From: an uncultured beta proteobacterium
GTDB lineage: Bacteria; Pseudomonadota; Gammaproteobacteria; Burkholderiales; Burkholderiaceae_C
Length of the DNA stretch: 33,812 bases
Assembly: GCA_903832285.1 (NCBI GenBank)
Contig: CAILAY010000092.1
Location: 1-33,812, forward strand
Direction: 5' to 3'
A program made the translations under genes and the position numbers. Numbering within the stretch: position 1 is the first letter of the stretch; the number at the start of each line of letters is the position of its first letter. Shown piece after piece: positions 1 through 8,486 of the stretch. A model generated the notes under the pieces. It had not been told where the DNA came from. It searched no databases and was given only the letters and a program-made list of their open reading frames with translations.

Positions 1-293
1 ACATGGAGATACCTGCCACCTTGCAGCACAAGATCGACCTGTTTCGAAGCAACGGGCGCGTCTTCCGAGAGGGTACTGAATTGTTTGCCGAGGTCAGTTG
101 GGTGCAGGTGATGATCGGGCAGGGCATCCGGCCGCAGAGTTACAACCCGCTGGTGGATCTGCGGTCAATTGACGAGATCCGGCAGTATCTGGGCGATATT
201 GAAGCGGTCATCAAGAAGTGCGTTGACATTATGCCCACGCATGAGGAATTCATCGCAGCTCATTGCGCAGCGCAGGCGTCGTCGCCCCGATGA
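1..293 (+). CDS. Flavin-dependent tryptophan-halogenase family protein, C-terminal fragment (runs off left edge)
   Basis: Only the last ~96 codons are in the window. They align without gaps to the C-terminus of the full-length halogenase encoded at 9592-11106: by hand, 64 of 89 residues are identical, starting at the shared IPATLQHKIDLF segment and ending at EEFIA-HCAA. The ATG at position 3 is not the real start, because the paralogue has an internal Met at the same point; the gene must begin upstream of the window. The catalytic lysine, flavin-binding and halide regions are all outside the window, so activity cannot be judged. The stop TGA (291-293) overlaps a possible ATG of the next gene at 290, suggesting co-transcription with the GH3 enzyme. 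Family members use FADH2, O2 and halide to chlorinate or brominate electron-rich aromatics; the substrate here is unknown. Confidence 0.85.
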   Translation, partial: MEIPATLQHKIDLFRSNGRVFREGTELFAEVSWVQVMIGQGIRPQSYNPLVDLRSIDEIRQYLGDIEAVIKKCVDIMPTHEEFIAAHCAAQASSPR

Positions 294-328
294 ACTTGGT
301 CTCTAACAGGCCCGGTGGATTGCCCGGT

Positions 329-2893
329 ATGCGGAAATTGGATCGGATTTTGGGCTTGCTTTTTCTCGTGGCGTGGAGCATGCAGTGCCACGCACAAGTG
401 CCCACGTTTGCATTGCCCCTGACCGACTGGCCGCACATCACCAGCGCCATTCCCAAGGACGCGAAGATCGAGGCGGAGGTGGCGCGCATTCTGGCGTCCA
501 TGACGCTGGCGCAAAAGATCGGTCAGATGACGCAGCCAGAAATCGGCAGCGTGACGCCAGCGCAGATCACGCAGTACTACATCGGTTCCGTGCTCAACGG
601 CGGTGGCTCCTGGCCCAAGGCCAACAAACTGGCCAAGACCAGCGATTGGGTCGATTTGGCCGACCAGTACTACGATGCCTCCATGGCCACCGACATGGCC
701 TTGAAGGTGCCGCTGATCTGGGGCACGGACGCGATCCACGGGCACGGCAATGCCCATGGATCCACGCTTTTCCCACACAACATGGGTCTGGGTGCCGCAC
801 ATGACCCGGAACTGGTTCGCGCCATCGGGGCGGTGGTGGGGCGCCAGGTGCGTGCCACCGGCATCAACTGGATTTTTGGTCCCACCGTAGCCGTGGCGCG
901 CGACGACCGCTGGGGCCGAACCTACGAGAGTTTTTCGGAGGATGGCAACCTGGTGAAAAACTACGCGTATGCCTATGTGACGGGAATGCAGGGCAACTTT
1001 TCTGCGGACAGCAACGTGGTGGCCACGGCCAAGCATTACATGGGCGACGGCGGCACCGATCTGGGCAAGGACCAGGGCGTGACCCGAGGCAGCCAGGCCG
1101 ACATGATGAACATCCACGCCCAGGGCTATTACGGTGCCCTGGCCGCAGGCGTGCAGACGGTGATGGCGTCGTTCAACAGCTGGGTCGACGTGGCCAGCGG
1201 CGTGGACTACGGCAAGATGCACGGCAGCAACGCGATGCTCACCGAGGTGCTGAAAAACAAGATGGGTTTTGATGGCTTCGTGGTGACCGATTGGAACGGC
1301 ATCATGCAGGTGCCCAACTGCTCGCAGGCGAGTTGCCCGCAGGCCATCAACGCCGGCGTGGACATGGTGATGGTGACGGAGCAATGGCGTGAATTCATTG
1401 CCAACACGATGAGCCAGGTGAAGCGCGGCGAGATTGGACAAGCGCGCATCGACGACGCGGTGTCGCGCATTCTGCGGGTCAAACTACGCGCCGGGATGTT
1501 TGGCAAAAGACCATCGCAGGGGGCATACGCAGGCAAGCCCGAAGCGCTGGTGGAACGCGAACTGGCACGTCGTGCCGTGCGCGAATCGCTGGTGCTGCTG
1601 AAGAACAATCAGGGCACGTTGCCCCTGAAGCGGGAGCAGAAAATCCTGGTCGTGGGCAAGAGCGCCGACAGCATCCAGAATCAGACCGGCGGCTGGAGTC
1701 TGGGCTGGCAGGGAACGGAAAACCTGAACAGTGATTTTCCGTTCGGTGACTCGATTCTTGCGGGTATTCGCGCCGCTGCGGGCAGGGACAACGTGGAGTT
1801 CAGCGAGAGCGCGCAGGGCGTGGATGTGAGCCGCTTTGATGCCGTGATTGCGGTCGTCGGTGAGAATCCCTATGCCGAATTCAAGGGCGATATTCCCCTT
1901 TCGGAAACCCTGCGCCACACCGGCCGCTATCCGGAGGACCTGGCCGTGTTGCAGGCTGTTGCGGGCAAGGGCACACCGGTCGTCACGGTGTTCGTCGCCG
2001 GTCGGCCGCTGTACGTGAACGACCTGCTGAACCGGTCGGACGCGTTTGTTGCTGCCTGGCTTCCCGGCACCGAGGGCGGCGGCGTGGCCGATGTGCTGTT
2101 CCGAAATTCTTCGGGGGGCGTGGATTACGATTTCACCGGACGCCTGTCGTTTTCCTGGCCCAGGGCCGTGTGCCAGACACCGCTCAATTTTGGCGACGCC
2201 GACTATGCGCCCTTGTTTGCCCTGGGCTATGGCATGAGCTACGGCGACAAGCGCCCTGTGCCAGCGCTCGACACCCACTATGGCAGCGGCGGCTGCGGCA
2301 AGGAATCGGAGGTCAGCATCTTCAATTTGTCCGACCAAAAGCCCTACGTTCTGTATGTCGCCGACGAGGCCCATCCCGGAGTCAAGATCAAGGTGGGCTC
2401 GGACTTGAAAGGCACGCTGAATTATCCGCCGGTAAACACCAGCATCCGGGTCCAGACCACGCAGATCAATACCCAGCAGGATGCCAAGCTTGTGAGTTGG
2501 CTGGCGCCTGCGCGCTTCTTTGCCGCGGCTGCGCAAAAACAGCGCTTGCGCTCCTATATGCTGGACCAGGGCGTACTGCAGTTCGACGTGCTGGTGCAGC
2601 AGGCTGCGCAGGGTCCGGTGATGCTGGCGGTGGAATGCGAGAACCCTTGCCGGGGTGAGGTGGATCTGGGCCCCGTTCTCAAAAGGATTGCGCTCAACAG
2701 CAAGCACACGGTGAAAATTCCGCTCGTCTGTCTGGAGGAAGCCGGTGCCGACTTCCTTAACGTCGACGTGCCGTTCAGCGTGTCGGCCACCCGGCCGTTT
2801 GCCGCCGCCTTCACCCGCATCAGGGTGGTGGCGGGCGCTGCCAAGGACGCAGATACACTCACGTGCTCCGATATTGGGGTGAATTTGAAGTAG
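329..2893 (+). CDS. Exported glycoside hydrolase family 3 beta-glucosidase (ExoP-like)
   Basis: Hydrolyses terminal beta-D-glucosyl residues from glucans or cello-/laminari-/gentio-oligosaccharides, probably in the periplasm. With the ATG at 329 the protein has 854 residues and starts with a good Sec signal (MRKLDRIL, hydrophobic core, cleavage near CHA-Q). An ATG at 290 overlapping the previous stop is also possible but would place 13 extra residues before the signal. The GH3 N-terminal barrel is clear: TDAIHGHGNAHGSTLFPHN, then RDDRWGRTYESFSED, AKHYMGDGGTD and the nucleophile motif GFVVTDWNG, with Asp at about residue 321. The C-terminal sandwich domain contains KNNQGTLPL and WLPGTEGGGVADVLF. 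A further ~150-residue tail matches the galactose-binding-like domain of ExoP-type exo-glucosidases in layout. It precedes the regulator by 9 nt, so the two are probably co-transcribed. Confidence 0.95.
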   Translation: MRKLDRILGLLFLVAWSMQCHAQVPTFALPLTDWPHITSAIPKDAKIEAEVARILASMTLAQKIGQMTQPEIGSVTPAQITQYYIGSVLNGGGSWPKANKLAKTSDWVDLADQYYDASMATDMALKVPLIWGTDAIHGHGNAHGSTLFPHNMGLGAAHDPELVRAIGAVVGRQVRATGINWIFGPTVAVARDDRWGRTYESFSEDGNLVKNYAYAYVTGMQGNFSADSNVVATAKHYMGDGGTDLGKDQGVTRGSQADMMNIHAQGYYGALAAGVQTVMASFNSWVDVASGVDYGKMHGSNAMLTEVLKNKMGFDGFVVTDWNGIMQVPNCSQASCPQAINAGVDMVMVTEQWREFIANTMSQVKRGEIGQARIDDAVSRILRVKLRAGMFGKRPSQGAYAGKPEALVERELARRAVRESLVLLKNNQGTLPLKREQKILVVGKSADSIQNQTGGWSLGWQGTENLNSDFPFGDSILAGIRAAAGRDNVEFSESAQGVDVSRFDAVIAVVGENPYAEFKGDIPLSETLRHTGRYPEDLAVLQAVAGKGTPVVTVFVAGRPLYVNDLLNRSDAFVAAWLPGTEGGGVADVLFRNSSGGVDYDFTGRLSFSWPRAVCQTPLNFGDADYAPLFALGYGMSYGDKRPVPALDTHYGSGGCGKESEVSIFNLSDQKPYVLYVADEAHPGVKIKVGSDLKGTLNYPPVNTSIRVQTTQINTQQDAKLVSWLAPARFFAAAAQKQRLRSYMLDQGVLQFDVLVQQAAQGPVMLAVECENPCRGEVDLGPVLKRIALNSKHTVKIPLVCLEEAGADFLNVDVPFSVSATRPFAAAFTRIRVVAGAAKDADTLTCSDIGVNLK

Positions 2894-2902
2894 GGATGCA
2901 TG

Positions 2903-3931
2903 ATGGCCACGATCAAAGACGTTGCGCGACTGGCCGGTGTCGGTGTGGGCACGGCATCGCGCGTCGTCAGCGGCAAGGGTTCGGTGGCCGTTGCCACGGC
3001 GCAGCGTGTGCGCCGGGCGATAGAAGAGTTGGAGTTCCGCCCATCGCACGCCGCGCGCTCGCTGCTGTCGGGTTCGTCGCAGATGATTGGCGTCTACATA
3101 CCCTTGCTCAAGGGCACTTTCTACACGCCCATTCTCGGTGCTATCGACATGGAACTGCGCGCTGCAGGGCGGCACATGGTGGTGGCCTTTGGTTGCGGCG
3201 ATGGCGATGCGCGCCAGCAGGCCGTCGAGGGCATCGAGTTCCTGATCGAGCGTGGCTGCGATGGCATGGTGGTGATGAGCAATGCGCTGACGGAAGAAGA
3301 CATTCAGGCCCTGGGTCCCAAGCAGAGCCATCTGGTACTGCTGAACCATCATTTCGACGGCATTGCGGAGCAGTGTTTCATTGCCGATCATGCTCACGGT
3401 GGCCAACTTGCCGCACAGACTTTGCTGAAAATGCAGCACCGCAAATTTGCCGTGATTGCGGGACCCGGTTATGCCCCGGACAACGTGACGCGGGTGGACG
3501 CGTTTCTGGCAGAACTGGCGCGCTCGGGCGTTGCGGCCAGCAAGGTGGTGACGCTGCAAAGTGACTTTTCGCCGGAAGGCGGCTGGGCCTGCGCCCGCTC
3601 GCTGGCGTCGTCGGGGCATGAATTTACGGCACTGTTTTGCGCCAACGACGAAATGGCCATCGGGGCGCTGGCGTTTTTTCAGCAAGCGGGCATTTCCGTA
3701 CCCGGCGCCGTTTCGGTGTTGGGCTACGACGACACGCCGAGCGCCGAATACTCAGCACCGCAACTCACGACGGTGCATATCCCCTGGCGACTCATGACGC
3801 TCAACGGCGTGCGCTGGTTGCTCAATCGGTGCTACGGTGAGAAGTTCGACGTCGTGCGGGAGTTCCCCGCCAGCGTGACGTGGCGGGCCTCGGTCGTGAT
3901 TGCGCCGGGCGAGGCACCGGCGGCCGGGTAG
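2903..3931 (+). CDS. LacI-family transcriptional regulator
   Basis: A 342-residue sugar-responsive DNA-binding repressor. The N-terminus is a textbook LacI helix-turn-helix plus hinge: TIKDVARLAGVGVGTASRVVSG (residues 3-24), then a hinge region ending RPSHAARSLLSG. The rest is a periplasmic-binding-protein-like effector domain (IGVYIPLLKGTFYTPILGAID, CDGMVVMSNAL, LFCANDEMAIGAL, VSVLGYDDTPSAEYSAPQLTTVHIP), typical of the family. Two adjacent ATGs exist (2900 and 2903). The second is preferred because the GGGA at 2893-2896 is better spaced and the family normally starts with a short leader before the HTH. It lies between the GH3 and GH1 genes, so the expected role is local control of this beta-glucoside locus; the inducer is unknown. 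A matching palindrome lies 95 bp past its stop. Confidence 0.95.
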   Translation: MATIKDVARLAGVGVGTASRVVSGKGSVAVATAQRVRRAIEELEFRPSHAARSLLSGSSQMIGVYIPLLKGTFYTPILGAIDMELRAAGRHMVVAFGCGDGDARQQAVEGIEFLIERGCDGMVVMSNALTEEDIQALGPKQSHLVLLNHHFDGIAEQCFIADHAHGGQLAAQTLLKMQHRKFAVIAGPGYAPDNVTRVDAFLAELARSGVAASKVVTLQSDFSPEGGWACARSLASSGHEFTALFCANDEMAIGALAFFQQAGISVPGAVSVLGYDDTPSAEYSAPQLTTVHIPWRLMTLNGVRWLLNRCYGEKFDVVREFPASVTWRASVVIAPGEAPAAG

Positions 3932-4022
3932 CGCCGACATTTGTGTCATTTGTTTCCGCACCGGCGTCTTTTTTAGCCAAAAGTACGGGTCTGCACCGAT
4001 GCGTTCGGTCCCACCATCACAG

Positions 4023-4045
4023 TAGAATTGGAATGCTTTCCAATT
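4023..4045 (+). promoter_or_regulatory. Candidate LacI-family operator overlapping a -10-like box, upstream of GH1
   Basis: Positions 4026-4045 form a near-perfect inverted repeat: arms AATTGGAA and TTCCAATT (8 bp each) around TGCT. LacI-family proteins bind such palindromes, often with TGGAA/TTCCA half-sites, although the usual central CG is replaced here. A -10-like TAGAAT (4023-4028) overlaps the left arm; no good -35 was found 16-18 bp upstream. The site is 25 bp before the GH1 start and just downstream of the regulator gene, where repressor binding would block transcription of the glucosidase/transporter operon. No second copy was seen in this window; upstream of the left-edge gene cannot be checked. 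Confidence 0.6.
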
Positions 4046-4069
4046 TTTCCTTTGCTGGATCGAAAGAAT

Positions 4070-5440
4070 ATGAACAACGCCCGACCTGATCATCTGCCGC
4101 ATTTGAAACGGGCCGACTTCGCCGCCGACTTCCGCTGGGGTTGCTCCACGTCTTCGTACCAGATCGAAGGGGGTGTCAATCAGGATGGCCGCGGCGAGTC
4201 GATCTGGGATCGCTTTTGCGCGACGCCGGGCCACATTCGCGATGGTTCCAGCGGCGCGGTGGCGTGTGATCACTACCACCTATGGCGCGATGATCTGGAT
4301 CTGGCGCGCGACCTGGGTACCAACGCCTATCGCTTTTCCATCGCCTGGCCCCGCATCTTCGCGCATGGCCGCGGCAAGACACCGAATCAGCGGGGCCTGG
4401 ACTTCTACTCGCGGCTGGTTGACGGCATGCTGGAGCGCGGACTGGAACCCTGGGTGACGCTCTACCACTGGGATCTGCCACAGGTTCTGCAGGACCAGGG
4501 CGGCTGGGCGAATCGCGACACCATCGACGCCTTTGTCGAATACGCTGACGTGGTGAGTCGTCATCTGGGTGACCGCATCCAGCACTGGATCACGCACAAC
4601 GAACCCTGGTGCACGGCATTTCACGGCAACTACGAGGGTGTGCACGCGCCGGGTCTGAAGGACTTCAAAACCGCACTTCAGGTGAGTCACAACGTGCTGG
4701 TGTCACACGGACGCGCCATCCCCGTGATCCGGCGCAATGTGCCCCATGCCCGCATCGGCGCCGCGCTCAGTCTGCATCCTCTGAAGGCTGCATCCGACAG
4801 CGCAGCCGATCTGGCTGCCACGGCGCGCCACGATGGGCTGCGCAATCGCTGGTTTTTGGACCCGCTGCATGGCCGCGGTTATCCGTCCGACGTCTGGTCA
4901 ATGCTGGGCGACAGCGCACCGGATGTGCTCGATGGAGATATGGCGGCGATCGCCACTCCCACAGACTTCCTGGGCGTGAACTACTATTTCCCCGAGATCG
5001 TGGCCGATGCGCCGGGACAAGGGGTGATGTCGACACGGGTTGTCGAGACGAAGAACGTGGAGCGCACGGCCTTTGGCTGGGAGGTGTCGCCCGAGGGCAT
5101 GGTGACGCTGCTCAGTCGCGTGGCCGAAGATTACAAACCCGCCGAAATCTATTTGACCGAGAACGGTTCCACTTACGATGACGTAGTGGGGGCGGACGGG
5201 GAGATCGACGACCATCAGCGGCGCAGCTACCTGGTGCGCCATCTGGCGGCGGCTCGTGAAATCGTGGCCTGTGGTATTCCGGTGAAGGGCTACTTCGCCT
5301 GGAGCCTGCTGGACAATTTCGAGTGGGCCGAGGGCTATATTCGGCGTTTCGGACTGACCCATGTCGATTTTCAGACGCAGCAGCGCCGACTCAAGGCCAG
5401 CGGCAAATGGTATCGGGAGTTTTTGCGAGGAGACAAGTGA
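4070..5440 (+). CDS. Glycoside hydrolase family 1 beta-glucosidase
   Basis: A 456-residue enzyme of normal GH1 length that cleaves cellobiose-type or other beta-glucosides. No signal peptide, so it should act in the cytoplasm on imported sugar. Family landmarks are all present: FRWGCSTSSYQIEGG near residue 21, LYHWDLPQ near 131, the acid/base motif THNEPW (Glu178), and the nucleophile motif YLTENG (Glu364), then WSLLDNFEWAEGY near the C-terminus with the aglycone/glucose-site Trp and Glu. The start at 4070 is chosen because a TTG at 4028 lies inside the candidate operator and would add a non-conserved leader. The stop overlaps the start of the binding-protein gene (TGATG), so translation is probably coupled to the transporter. 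Confidence 0.96.
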   Translation: MNNARPDHLPHLKRADFAADFRWGCSTSSYQIEGGVNQDGRGESIWDRFCATPGHIRDGSSGAVACDHYHLWRDDLDLARDLGTNAYRFSIAWPRIFAHGRGKTPNQRGLDFYSRLVDGMLERGLEPWVTLYHWDLPQVLQDQGGWANRDTIDAFVEYADVVSRHLGDRIQHWITHNEPWCTAFHGNYEGVHAPGLKDFKTALQVSHNVLVSHGRAIPVIRRNVPHARIGAALSLHPLKAASDSAADLAATARHDGLRNRWFLDPLHGRGYPSDVWSMLGDSAPDVLDGDMAAIATPTDFLGVNYYFPEIVADAPGQGVMSTRVVETKNVERTAFGWEVSPEGMVTLLSRVAEDYKPAEIYLTENGSTYDDVVGADGEIDDHQRRSYLVRHLAAAREIVACGIPVKGYFAWSLLDNFEWAEGYIRRFGLTHVDFQTQQRRLKASGKWYREFLRGDK

Positions 5441-6675
5441 TGTTGACTTTGAAACGATGTGCGATCGCTGCGGCGCTTGCGTTGTGCTTCAGTGCCACGG
5501 CGCAGGCGGCCGGCACCAAGGCCGAGGTGATCCACTGGTGGACTTCGGGCGGCGAATCCGCTGCTGTGAAGGTATTTTCCGAGGCCTATACCGCCACCGG
5601 CGGTATCTGGGTGGACACGGCCGTCGCGCTGGGTGAGCAGGCGCGCTCCGTGGCCATCAACCGCATCGTCGGCGGCAATCCACCCACGATGGCGCAGTTC
5701 AATACCTCCAAACAGTTCCTGGACGTGGTCGAGCAGGGCATGCTGAACAACGTGGACGAAGTGGCGATCCGCGATGGCTGGGACAAGTTCCTGCCCGAGA
5801 CTGTGCTCAACGTGGTGAAGGTCAAGGGCCACTACTACGCCGCTCCGGTCGACATCCACATGCCGACCTGGATCTGGTACTCCAAGGCCGCGTTCAAGAA
5901 GGCCGGCATCGCCACCGAGCCCAAGACCATGGACGAATTGTTCGCCGCGCTGGACAAGCTCAAGGCGGCAGGTCTGATTGCGCTGGCACACGGCGGCCAG
6001 CCCTGGCAGGAGAACACCGTCTTCACGGCGGTGCTGGCGAATGTGGGCGGCACGGATCTGTACCTGAAGGTGTTGCGCGACCGAGATCAGAAAGTAATTC
6101 TTGGCGATGATTTCAAGAAGGTGCTGCTCGCCTACAAGCGTCTGCAGTCCTATGTCGACAAGGCCTCTCCGGGACGCAACTGGAACGACGCCACGGCGCT
6201 GCTCATCACCGGCAAGGCGGGGGTGCAGATCATGGGTGACTGGGCCAAGGGCGAGTTCACGCTGGCGCATCAGGTGCCGGGCAAGGACTATGGCTGCATT
6301 GCGGGCTTCGGGCCGAAGTCGCCCTACATCATCCAGGGTGACGTGTTCGTTTTTCCGAAGACCACGAATGCAGAGCAGATCAAGGCGCAGAAGGTGTTGG
6401 CCGGTCTGATGCTGGCGCCCGCAACGCAGGTGGCGTTCAGCAACAAGAAGGGTTCCATCCCCGTGCGCACCGATGTCGATTCGTCCAAGATGGACCTCTG
6501 TGCCCAGCAGGGTCTGACCATCATGAAAGACAAGTCGCGGCAATTGGGGAACGGCGAGGTCTATCTGAACCCGGACCAGAATGGCTCCATGTCCGACATC
6601 CTGACCGCCTACTGGAACAAGGCTGTTCCGGTGGAAAAGGTGCAGAAGGACATTGCCGCTGCACTGAAGAACTGA
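5440..6675 (+). CDS. Sugar ABC transporter substrate-binding protein (GtsA-like)
   Basis: Periplasmic component of an ABC importer, 411 residues, with a clear signal peptide (MLTLKRCAIAAALALCFSATAQAA, cleavage before GTKAEVIHWW). The mature start EVIHWWTSGGESAAVKVF and later segments NPPTMAQFN, MPTWIWYSKAAFKKAGI and GDWAKGEF resemble the glucose/mannose binding proteins of Pseudomonas GtsABCD systems (family 1 extracellular solute-binding proteins). A strong ribosome site GAGGAG lies at 5427-5432 and the ATG overlaps the GH1 stop by one base. Permeases and ATPase follow directly. Given the surrounding glucosidases, glucose or a short beta-glucoside is the likely ligand; this is inference, as residues contacting the sugar cannot be assigned by eye. 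Confidence 0.94.
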   Translation: MLTLKRCAIAAALALCFSATAQAAGTKAEVIHWWTSGGESAAVKVFSEAYTATGGIWVDTAVALGEQARSVAINRIVGGNPPTMAQFNTSKQFLDVVEQGMLNNVDEVAIRDGWDKFLPETVLNVVKVKGHYYAAPVDIHMPTWIWYSKAAFKKAGIATEPKTMDELFAALDKLKAAGLIALAHGGQPWQENTVFTAVLANVGGTDLYLKVLRDRDQKVILGDDFKKVLLAYKRLQSYVDKASPGRNWNDATALLITGKAGVQIMGDWAKGEFTLAHQVPGKDYGCIAGFGPKSPYIIQGDVFVFPKTTNAEQIKAQKVLAGLMLAPATQVAFSNKKGSIPVRTDVDSSKMDLCAQQGLTIMKDKSRQLGNGEVYLNPDQNGSMSDILTAYWNKAVPVEKVQKDIAAALKN

Positions 6676-6697
6676 GCGGCGCAGCGGCGCACCGTCC

Positions 6698-7591
6698 ATG
6701 AAGATCAAACCGAAACAGTTGCTGCGTCAACTCATCACCTGGACCGCACTGTTGCCGATGGCGACGACGGTACTGGTGGCCTATTTGGGCACCGTCCTCT
6801 GGTCGATCAAGGTGTCCATGAGCAACTCGCGCACGTTTCCGTCCGACGACTTCGTGGGGCTGACGCAATATGAGCGCTTGTTCGACAACGAACGCTGGAT
6901 GCTGTCGCTGCAAAACCTGGCGTTGTATGGCGTGCTTTTCATTCTGGCCTGCATGGTGATCGGTTTCCTGCTGGCGGTGTTCATCGATCAGAAGGTGATG
7001 GCCGAAGGCGCGCTGCGCACCGTGTTTCTCTATCCCTATGCGATGTCGTTTGTGGCCACAGGTCTGGTGTGGCAATGGATGCTCAATCCCGGCAACGGCA
7101 TCCAGCAGGCGGTGCGGCAGTTGGGGTACGCGGATTTCACGTTTGACTGGATCATTGATCAGGACAAGGTGATGTACACCATCGTCATCGCCACCGTGTG
7201 GCAGGCCTCGGGCCTGGTGATGGCGCTGCTGCTGGCGGGTCTGCGCGGCATCGACGAGGAAATCTGGAAGGCTGCGCGCATCGACGGCATCCCCACCTGG
7301 CGCGTCTATGTCTCGATCGTGCTGCCCATGCTTGGGCCTTCAGTGGCGACGGTGTTTGTGCTGCTGTCGACCGCCGTGATCAAGCTCTTTGACGCGGTGG
7401 CCGCCATGACGCAGGGCGGCCCGGGGACGGCCAGCGAAGTGCCGGCCAAGTTCATCATGGATTACCTTTTTGGCCGCGCCAATATCGCCCTGGCCTCTGC
7501 CGGGTCGATCGTGATGCTGCTCACCGTGCTGATCCTGCTGGCGCCGCTGCTATATGCGCGCAGTCGAGCCAACTCCGCCGGAGCACACTGA
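6698..7591 (+). CDS. Sugar ABC transporter permease, MalF/GtsB type
   Basis: Inner-membrane permease of the importer, 297 residues with about six hydrophobic segments (first at roughly 15-36, last near 270-288). The cytoplasmic EAA loop that docks to the ATPase is visible as EEIWKAARIDGIPTWRVYVSIVLPML (about residues 187-212; Ala-Arg-Ile-Asp-Gly core). The central stretch FLYPYAMSFVATGLVWQWMLNP is typical of CUT1 sugar permeases. It begins 22 nt after the binding-protein stop, and its stop overlaps the start of the second permease (TGATG at 7589-7593), so the pair is translationally coupled and should form the heterodimeric channel. Confidence 0.94.
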   Translation: MKIKPKQLLRQLITWTALLPMATTVLVAYLGTVLWSIKVSMSNSRTFPSDDFVGLTQYERLFDNERWMLSLQNLALYGVLFILACMVIGFLLAVFIDQKVMAEGALRTVFLYPYAMSFVATGLVWQWMLNPGNGIQQAVRQLGYADFTFDWIIDQDKVMYTIVIATVWQASGLVMALLLAGLRGIDEEIWKAARIDGIPTWRVYVSIVLPMLGPSVATVFVLLSTAVIKLFDAVAAMTQGGPGTASEVPAKFIMDYLFGRANIALASAGSIVMLLTVLILLAPLLYARSRANSAGAH

Positions 7592-8484
7592 TGACCACCC
7601 TCACGGCTTCCACGCCAGCGGCCAGGCGTCCTTACCGCTTCAGTCCGGCGCGTGTCGGTGTCTATGTGTTTTTGGTGACTGCGGCGCTGTTCTTCCTGAT
7701 GCCGCTTTACATCATGCTGGTGACTTCGTTCAAGAGCATGGACGAAATCCGGCTGGGCAATATCTTTGCCTTTCCGGTGGCGATCACGGTCGAACCCTGG
7801 GTCACAGCCTGGACATCGGCCTGCACCGGCGTCTCCTGCGAAGGCATTCGCGGCGGCTTCGTGAACTCGGTGTTCATCGTGATCCCCAGCACCATCCTGC
7901 CGATCCTGCTGGGTGCGCTCAACGGCTATGCGCTTTCCTTCTGGAAGCCGCGGGGCGCGAATGCCCTGTTCGCCGTCCTGATGCTGGGTGCCTTTATTCC
8001 GGTGCAGGTGATGATGTTCCCGCTGGTGCGGATCCTGGCGACGCTGGGCCTGTTCAGTTCGCTGCCCGGCATCGTCGTGATCCACATCATCTTCAGCATG
8101 CCGGTAATGACGCTGCTGTTTCGCAACTACTACCAATCGATACCGCAGGAGTTGTTCAAGGCCGCTCGCATCGATGGCGGCGGCTTCATCCGCATCTTTG
8201 TGCAGTTGATGTTGCCCATGTCCACGCCCATCATCATCGTGGCGGCCATCATGCAGGTCACGGGCGTGTGGAACGACTACATCCTGGGTCTGGTGTTTGC
8301 GGGGCGCGAGAACCTGCCGATGACGGTGCAGCTCAACAACGTGATCAACACCACCACCGGCACGCGGCTCTACAACGTCAACATGGCGGCCACGATCCTG
8401 ACATCGCTGGTGCCGCTCACGATCTATTTTGTTTCCGGTCGCTGGTTTGTGCGCGGTATCGCCGCCGGTGCGGTAAAGGGGTAA
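7591..8484 (+). CDS. Sugar ABC transporter permease, MalG/GtsC type
   Basis: Second permease subunit, 297 residues, around six membrane segments. The first lies at about residues 25-48 (VYVFLVTAALFFLMPLYIML), followed by VTSFKSMDEIR, a hallmark just after TM1 of MalG-type proteins. The EAA loop reads QELFKAARIDGGGFIRIFVQLMLPMSTP. A fairly long periplasmic insert (AWTSACTGVSCEGIRGGFVNS) contains two cysteines and is also seen in Gts-type permeases. The gene overlaps the first permease by one base and is followed after 2 nt by the ATPase, consistent with a single polycistronic message. Confidence 0.94.
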   Translation: MTTLTASTPAARRPYRFSPARVGVYVFLVTAALFFLMPLYIMLVTSFKSMDEIRLGNIFAFPVAITVEPWVTAWTSACTGVSCEGIRGGFVNSVFIVIPSTILPILLGALNGYALSFWKPRGANALFAVLMLGAFIPVQVMMFPLVRILATLGLFSSLPGIVVIHIIFSMPVMTLLFRNYYQSIPQELFKAARIDGGGFIRIFVQLMLPMSTPIIIVAAIMQVTGVWNDYILGLVFAGRENLPMTVQLNNVINTTTGTRLYNVNMAATILTSLVPLTIYFVSGRWFVRGIAAGAVKG

Positions 8485-8486
8485 GC

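Noticed and set aside
260..3685. Long reverse-strand open frames (260-1441 and 1484-3685) opposite GH3 and the LacI gene
   Set aside because: Their translations are His/Arg-rich, low in recognisable motifs, and mirror the codon structure of the well-supported forward genes. They are antisense shadows of GC-rich coding DNA.
3932..4020. Terminator after the LacI gene
   Set aside because: No stem followed by a T-run was found; the run of T near 3969-3974 is not preceded by a convincing hairpin.
7554..8486. Upstream in-frame extension of the ABC ATPase through the second permease gene
   Set aside because: The segment is the wrong frame of a well-defined permease; the ATPase family starts at MASVGIRNLCIRFGD with a good ribosome site.
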